From: Davidsoniella eucalypti
Lineage: Eukaryota; Ascomycota; Sordariomycetes; Microascales; Ceratocystidaceae
Direction of reading: 5' to 3'
Assembly (NCBI GenBank): GCA_004009845.1
Contig: RMBW01000336.1
Location: forward strand, 1 to 12,172
DNA length: 12,172 nt
The notes beneath the pieces are model-generated. The model saw nothing but the letters and a program-made list of their open reading frames with translations. It had not been told where the DNA came from and made no database searches. Within the stretch, counting starts at the first letter, position 1; each line of letters opens with the position of its first letter. A program made the position numbers and the translations under genes. Below, in pieces: positions 9,992-12,172 of this stretch.

Positions 9992-10014
9992 GAGGGTTGT
10001 AGGAGGGAAGGTTG

Positions 10015-10032
10015 AGCTGTGGTCGTATGTTG
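10015..10032. repeat. 5S-derived target sequence between elements A and B
   Basis: AGCTGTGGTCGTATGTTG is the 5S gene 5' end plus ~2 upstream bases, on the opposite strand. Its first 13 bp form the right duplication of element A, and bases 10016-10032 form the left duplication of element B. It shows that the two elements used nearly the same target site. Confidence 0.8.
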
Positions 10033-10773
10033 TTGTTGTTGTTGTTGTTATATTTATTCTCTTCCTAAACTATTACGAGTGGATTTTCGAGTCCGGTCGT
10101 GCCGATTTTTCTGTCTCCGGTATATCTTATCCACTTCCACCCGTATCCTAGTCCGGGTCCGGACTACCCTCCCGGGTCTCCATAGGACGCCTTCATGGAT
10201 ACCCCCTGTAACTTCGAAACATCCTCAAACCATTCCCCAAAAAAAAGACCCACATCATCCAAGCCCTAAGTGGGGCTACCATCCACGTAATCAGGTGACC
10301 GCACCATCCGACGCGCCTCCAAGAGGCTGGTGATCGAGTGTCGAGAGAAGCAAAAATTGGCGTAGTCGAGTCGGGTGCGATGGTAGAGGCACAGCGACAA
10401 GACTCCCGCGCCGCGGGTTGGGCTTCCGGAACCTTCAGAAATAGGTTGCCCTTCGAGTATGAGTGTGTCTCCCTGAGCTTTGTAGTGTGTAGTGACTCGG
10501 GAGACCAGCAATCGCGAGAGAGTGTGGCGAAAAGGGGGCGATTGTTGGTGAGAACATCCCTCGAGAGAGGAAAAAGTCGGGCTCAAGGCCTCATACTCGA
10601 TGCATCAATAAAGACAAGCGTCTAAAAAGATAAAAAGAATGGACAGCAGCATCGGGGATATGTGCTGGTCGCTCTTGAAAACCCACGACGAAGGGGAAAA
10701 ATTCGTCTTTGGACAAAGGGGGAGGTAACTTGAACTCAAAGTTACCCCCCCGAGGGTTGTAGGAGGGAAGGTT
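10033..10773 (-). mobile_element. 5S-inserted retroelement-like copy B
   Basis: This is the second near-identical copy (about 726 bp body plus a shorter CAA tail), in the same orientation as A. It is flanked by a perfect 17 bp duplication, GCTGTGGTCGTATGTTG, at 10016-10032 and 10774-10790. The duplication differs in length and end points from that of A (13 bp), and its tail is six rather than ten CAA units. That fits two separate insertions better than one duplicated block. Since A sits inside the left duplication of B, B probably came first. No recognisable enzyme is encoded, so it would need a partner element's machinery, presumably a LINE elsewhere in the genome. Confidence 0.7.
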
Positions 10774-10790
10774 GCTGTGGTCGTATGTTG
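10774..10790 (-). repeat. Native 5' end of the interrupted 5S gene (right duplication of element B)
   Basis: The minus strand reads CAACATACGACCACAGC, nucleotides 1 to ~15 of the 5S gene plus two upstream bases. The native transcription start is expected at 10788. This fragment is what remains joined to the original upstream promoter. Confidence 0.75.
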
Positions 10791-10810
10791 AGAATTTGGG
10801 GCTTAGAAGA

Positions 10811-10819
10811 CATTATAAA
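10811..10819 (-). promoter_or_regulatory. Upstream TATA element of the 5S gene
   Basis: The minus strand reads TTTATAATG, centred about 27 nt upstream of the expected 5S start at 10788. Ascomycete 5S genes such as those of Neurospora are known to need a TATA-like element at about this distance. It is now separated from the 5S body by two inserted elements. Confidence 0.6.
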
Positions 10820-11048
10820 GGAACCGCCGAAAGCCGACCGGGACCCTCCGTGTCAACGGCCGGTAGCATCTCGGACTCGCTCTTCTTGACTTTTGTGGAC
10901 CGGCCACCTGTACACAAAACAAAGGATTGCCACTCTTTTTGTCGTATTCTGCCGAAAGTGCCTGCTGGTGGACATTTACAAAGCCCTTGATGGCGGCAGC
11001 GACAGCTTCGGCTTCCGTAGTCGGCTTGCCCGGCGGCAATGAAGAGCC

Positions 11049-11057
11049 ATTACTTTG
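11049..11057. repeat. 9 bp target-site duplication of the MULE, left copy
   Basis: ATTACTTTG here is repeated exactly at 11798-11806, directly outside the other end of the element. Nine bp is the usual duplication length for Mutator-like elements. Confidence 0.9.
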
Positions 11058-11209
11058 GAGTCGGGCTAATTTCACAGTTAAGATTTTAATTTCACAGTTA
11101 CGCTAGCCGTATTAGGAAATTCTAGTCACGTGGTGCCCCACGTGACATCGTCGATTACAAGAAATCAAAAATATTTCTTACATCGCATCACCACTTCACC
11201 ACTACTATA
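11058..11209 (+). repeat. Left terminal inverted repeat of the MULE
   Basis: This 152 bp repeat carries two copies of TAATTTCACAGTTA (11067-11080 and 11087-11100), spaced exactly 20 bp. It also has a 22 bp palindrome at 11125-11146 with arms GTCACGTGG and CCACGTGAC around TGCC. The same arrangement is mirrored in the right repeat. The direct repeats are likely transposase-binding sites (inference). Confidence 0.9.
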
Positions 11210-11234
11210 AGATTAAACATATGTAATTGAATAC

Positions 11235-11240
11235 TATAAA
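11235..11240 (+). promoter_or_regulatory. Possible TATA box for the MULE ORF
   Basis: TATAAA lies about 90 bp before the ATG at 11326, just inside the left TIR. It could serve the transposase fragment; there is no other support. Confidence 0.3.
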
Positions 11241-11325
11241 GCAGTAAAAATCTATGAAGACGATCCCGTCTCACGATGATGAAAACCTTCACCACCCTAC
11301 TCTTTTATTTTCTACACACACCACA

Positions 11326-11667
11326 ATGGCATCATCATCATCATCTATGGATAAAGGGCTATCTAATGGTATAGATACCACAGACGCCCCTGTTATACAG
11401 CTTGCCCCTCCTCCAACAATACACTACCACTCTCGAGAGGCACTTTTCCAAGGCATTAATGCATGGTCTTCTGTACGTGGGTACGCCTTTTCAACTGTGT
11501 CTTCTTACACCAATGGTGGTATGAAATCAGTGGTCTATGGCTGTGATCGGCATGGCAAGCTTAACACACGTACAAAACCGTCTATACGCAAAGGCTCGTC
11601 TCGGGTAACTAGCTGTCTTTTTCTATTCTGGCATGCATGTTTCTCTATAGTAGTGGTGAAGTGGTGA
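11326..11667 (+). pseudogene. Truncated MULE transposase, FAR1-like N-terminal domain only (113 aa)
   Basis: I start at the ATG at 11326 (CACAATGGC, A at -3); an in-frame ATG at 11254 would add 24 residues of no special character. Residues 1-30 are a Ser-rich, Pro-ending leader; 35-97 resemble the FAR1-type zinc-binding domain of fungal MULE transposases: HSREALFQGINAWSSVRGYA, then VVYGCDRHGK with Cys73, then a basic RTKPSIRKGSSR segment and TSC with Cys97. Full-length relatives continue through the rest of the zinc site, a DDE (MULE) core and often a SWIM zinc finger, all absent here. The last seven codons and the TGA lie inside the right TIR, so the end is an accident of internal deletion. 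If made, the protein could bind DNA without cutting it. Confidence 0.75.
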
Positions 11668-11797
11668 TGCGATGTAAGAAATATTTTTGATTTCTTGTAA
11701 TCGACGATGTCACGTGGGGCACCACGTGACTAGAATTTCCTAATACGGCTAGCGTAACTGTGAAATTAAAATCTTAACTGTGAAATTAGCCTGACTC
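11646..11797 (-). repeat. Right terminal inverted repeat of the MULE
   Basis: This is the inverse of 11058-11209 with one mismatch. It carries TAACTGTGAAATTA at 11755-11768 and 11775-11788 and the palindrome at 11709-11730. Confidence 0.9.
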
Positions 11798-11806
11798 ATT
11801 ACTTTG
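11798..11806. repeat. 9 bp target-site duplication of the MULE, right copy
   Basis: ATTACTTTG, identical to 11049-11057. Confidence 0.9.
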
Positions 11807-12172
11807 AACTCTCATTACTAAGTAGATTCTGCAGCCCAAAGTGTGCTTTGGTATTCTTTTTGGAAGATAGTACGATAGAAATTAAAAATAAAAACGGCGA
11901 TGCTGGATTCGTTGGAATCACATTGAAAAACAAATAGGAAGAATTTTGTGTTTGGGAAGACAAAACTGCAGGCTGAATATTTATTCTGTATAGCCAGCTC
12001 CCAAATGGGCAGCTTCCATCTGCAGATAGATACAAGCAACTAAATATAGAATAGACATAGTAAAAGAAAGAAAAAAAAGACGCGCAATTACTCAAAAGAA
12101 CATGAAAAAAGTATCACCGGTATCACACAAATTAGCCCAAGTTCTGCTAGGCTAGCTGATGCATCAAATGCA
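11807..12172. other. AT-rich flank, no supported feature
   Basis: The only open frames are on the minus strand (73 and 98 codons), rich in Phe, Ser and Tyr as expected from the A-rich plus strand, with no recognisable domain. A small ATG-led start of the possible gene at 10803-11057 would lie at 11813-11815 (minus). Otherwise I see nothing. Confidence 0.5.

Larger units (their letters stand above)
9260..10014 (-). mobile_element. 5S-inserted retroelement-like copy A (SINE or short LINE type)
   Basis: This 755 bp unit is about 97% identical by eye to element B and shares the same 5' terminus (sense AACCTTCCCTCC). Its sense strand ends in AATAAATATAA and a (CAA)10 tail, and it is bounded by a perfect 13 bp duplication of the 5S 5' end. 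These are hallmarks of non-LTR retrotransposition. It encodes no recognisable reverse transcriptase. A roughly 90-106 codon minus-strand frame is shared in part with B (segment THYKAQGDTLILEGQPI) but resembles no family I know, and indels shift it between copies. Near the 5' end is a stem-loop (9959-9991) with a weak B-box-like GTTCGA motif in its loop, but no clear A box. LTR identity is unlikely: no TG...CA ends and no 5 bp duplication. Confidence 0.7.
10803..11057 (-). pseudogene. GC-rich open frame cut by the MULE; possible gene fragment
   Basis: A stop-free minus-strand frame runs from the MULE edge to a stop just upstream of the 5S gene. It includes the plausible protein stretch LPPGKPTTEAEAVAAAIKGF followed by VNVHQQALSAEYDKK. 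GC content is well above the surroundings. If the MULE and one copy of its 9 bp duplication are removed, the frame extends to an ATG (minus strand, 11813-11815), giving MRVQ joined to SNGSS. So the MULE may have landed 9 bp inside the coding region of a small gene. The later part (after NPLFC) is less protein-like, so an intron or gene end may lie near 10920. I do not recognise the family. It could also be non-coding GC-rich DNA. Confidence 0.35.
11058..11797 (+). mobile_element. Non-autonomous Mutator-like element (MULE), 740 bp, with 152 bp TIRs
   Basis: The element begins GAGTCGGGCTAATTTCACAG and ends with its inverse. The TIRs, 11058-11209 and 11646-11797, match at 151 of 152 positions (the difference is the sixth base, G against A in the same reading). 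A perfect 9 bp duplication flanks it. The 436 bp between the TIRs holds only the N-terminal, FAR1-like part of a transposase, so the catalytic (DDE) region is gone and this is a deletion derivative that would depend on a full-length relative. Near-identical TIRs and an intact duplication point to a recent insertion. Confidence 0.9.

Noticed and set aside
9235..10151. Open frames with poly-Cys or poly-Val runs across the TTG repeats
   Set aside because: They are translations of the (TTG)n tails of elements A and B and of the opposite strand of the elements. The frames differ between the two copies and have no protein features.
9260..10773. Elements A and B as solo LTRs or an LTR pair
   Set aside because: There are no TG...CA ends, no 4-6 bp duplications and no primer-binding or polypurine site. 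The CAA tails of different length and 13-17 bp duplications fit non-LTR insertion better.
9247..10790. A 5S-derived SINE (SINE3) or Cassandra-like element in which the 5S sequence belongs to the element
   Set aside because: Only ~15 nt of 5S sequence sits at each junction, too little to hold the internal promoter, and the full 5S body continues at the outer edge. A duplicated target explains this more simply, though a genome-wide check is needed.
1..12172. tRNA genes and CRISPR arrays
   Set aside because: GTTCRA-like B-boxes lack a matching A-box and cloverleaf arms, and no regularly spaced identical repeats are present; a CRISPR array is not expected in a fungal genome.

Overview
The window looks like a nuclear segment from a filamentous ascomycete (Pezizomycotina-type) fungus. 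The evidence is: (i) a lone, dispersed 5S rRNA gene rather than a tandem 5S array, with an upstream TATA element near -27 as in Neurospora-type 5S genes; (ii) a Mutator-like (MULE) transposon remnant with a FAR1-type DNA-binding domain, like fungal MULE transposases; (iii) an intron-free protein gene with a TATA/CCAAT promoter; (iv) long AT-rich gene-poor stretches. The species cannot be fixed from the sequence.

Layout. Bases 1-4560 are AT-rich and gene-poor, with only simple sequence and small repeats. A promoter at about 4570-4630 leads into the one convincing protein gene, 4893 (or 4848)-5960 (+), an unrecognised 355-370 aa acidic protein. Bases 5961-8910 are again AT-rich and without a convincing gene; one 98-codon ORF on the minus strand is weak. 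From 8911 to 11806 the sequence is a nest of mobile DNA. An old partial copy (C, 8911-9071) is followed by a 5S rRNA gene on the minus strand (9144-9259). Two near-identical ~725 bp elements (A, 9260-10014; B, 10033-10773) then lie in tandem, each inserted at the first ~15 nucleotides of the 5S gene. Beyond them sits the original 5S 5' end with its TATA box (10774-10819). A GC-rich possible gene fragment (10803-11057, minus) follows and is cut by a 740 bp MULE (11058-11797) with 151/152-matching 152 bp terminal inverted repeats and a perfect 9 bp target duplication. Bases 11807-12172 are AT-rich and featureless.

The main result is the 5S locus. Elements A and B lie in the same orientation as the 5S gene, end in a (CAA)n tail on their sense strand, share the same 5' terminus, and are bounded by 13 bp and 17 bp duplications of the 5S 5' end. 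This is the pattern of target-primed retrotransposition (SINE or short LINE) with 5S-gene specificity. Each insertion duplicates the target, so it both restores most of the 5S gene and creates a new landing site. The element's 3' end also puts an AT-rich TATA-like block about 30 bp upstream of the rebuilt 5S start. These functional readings are inference; the repeat boundaries and duplications are directly visible.
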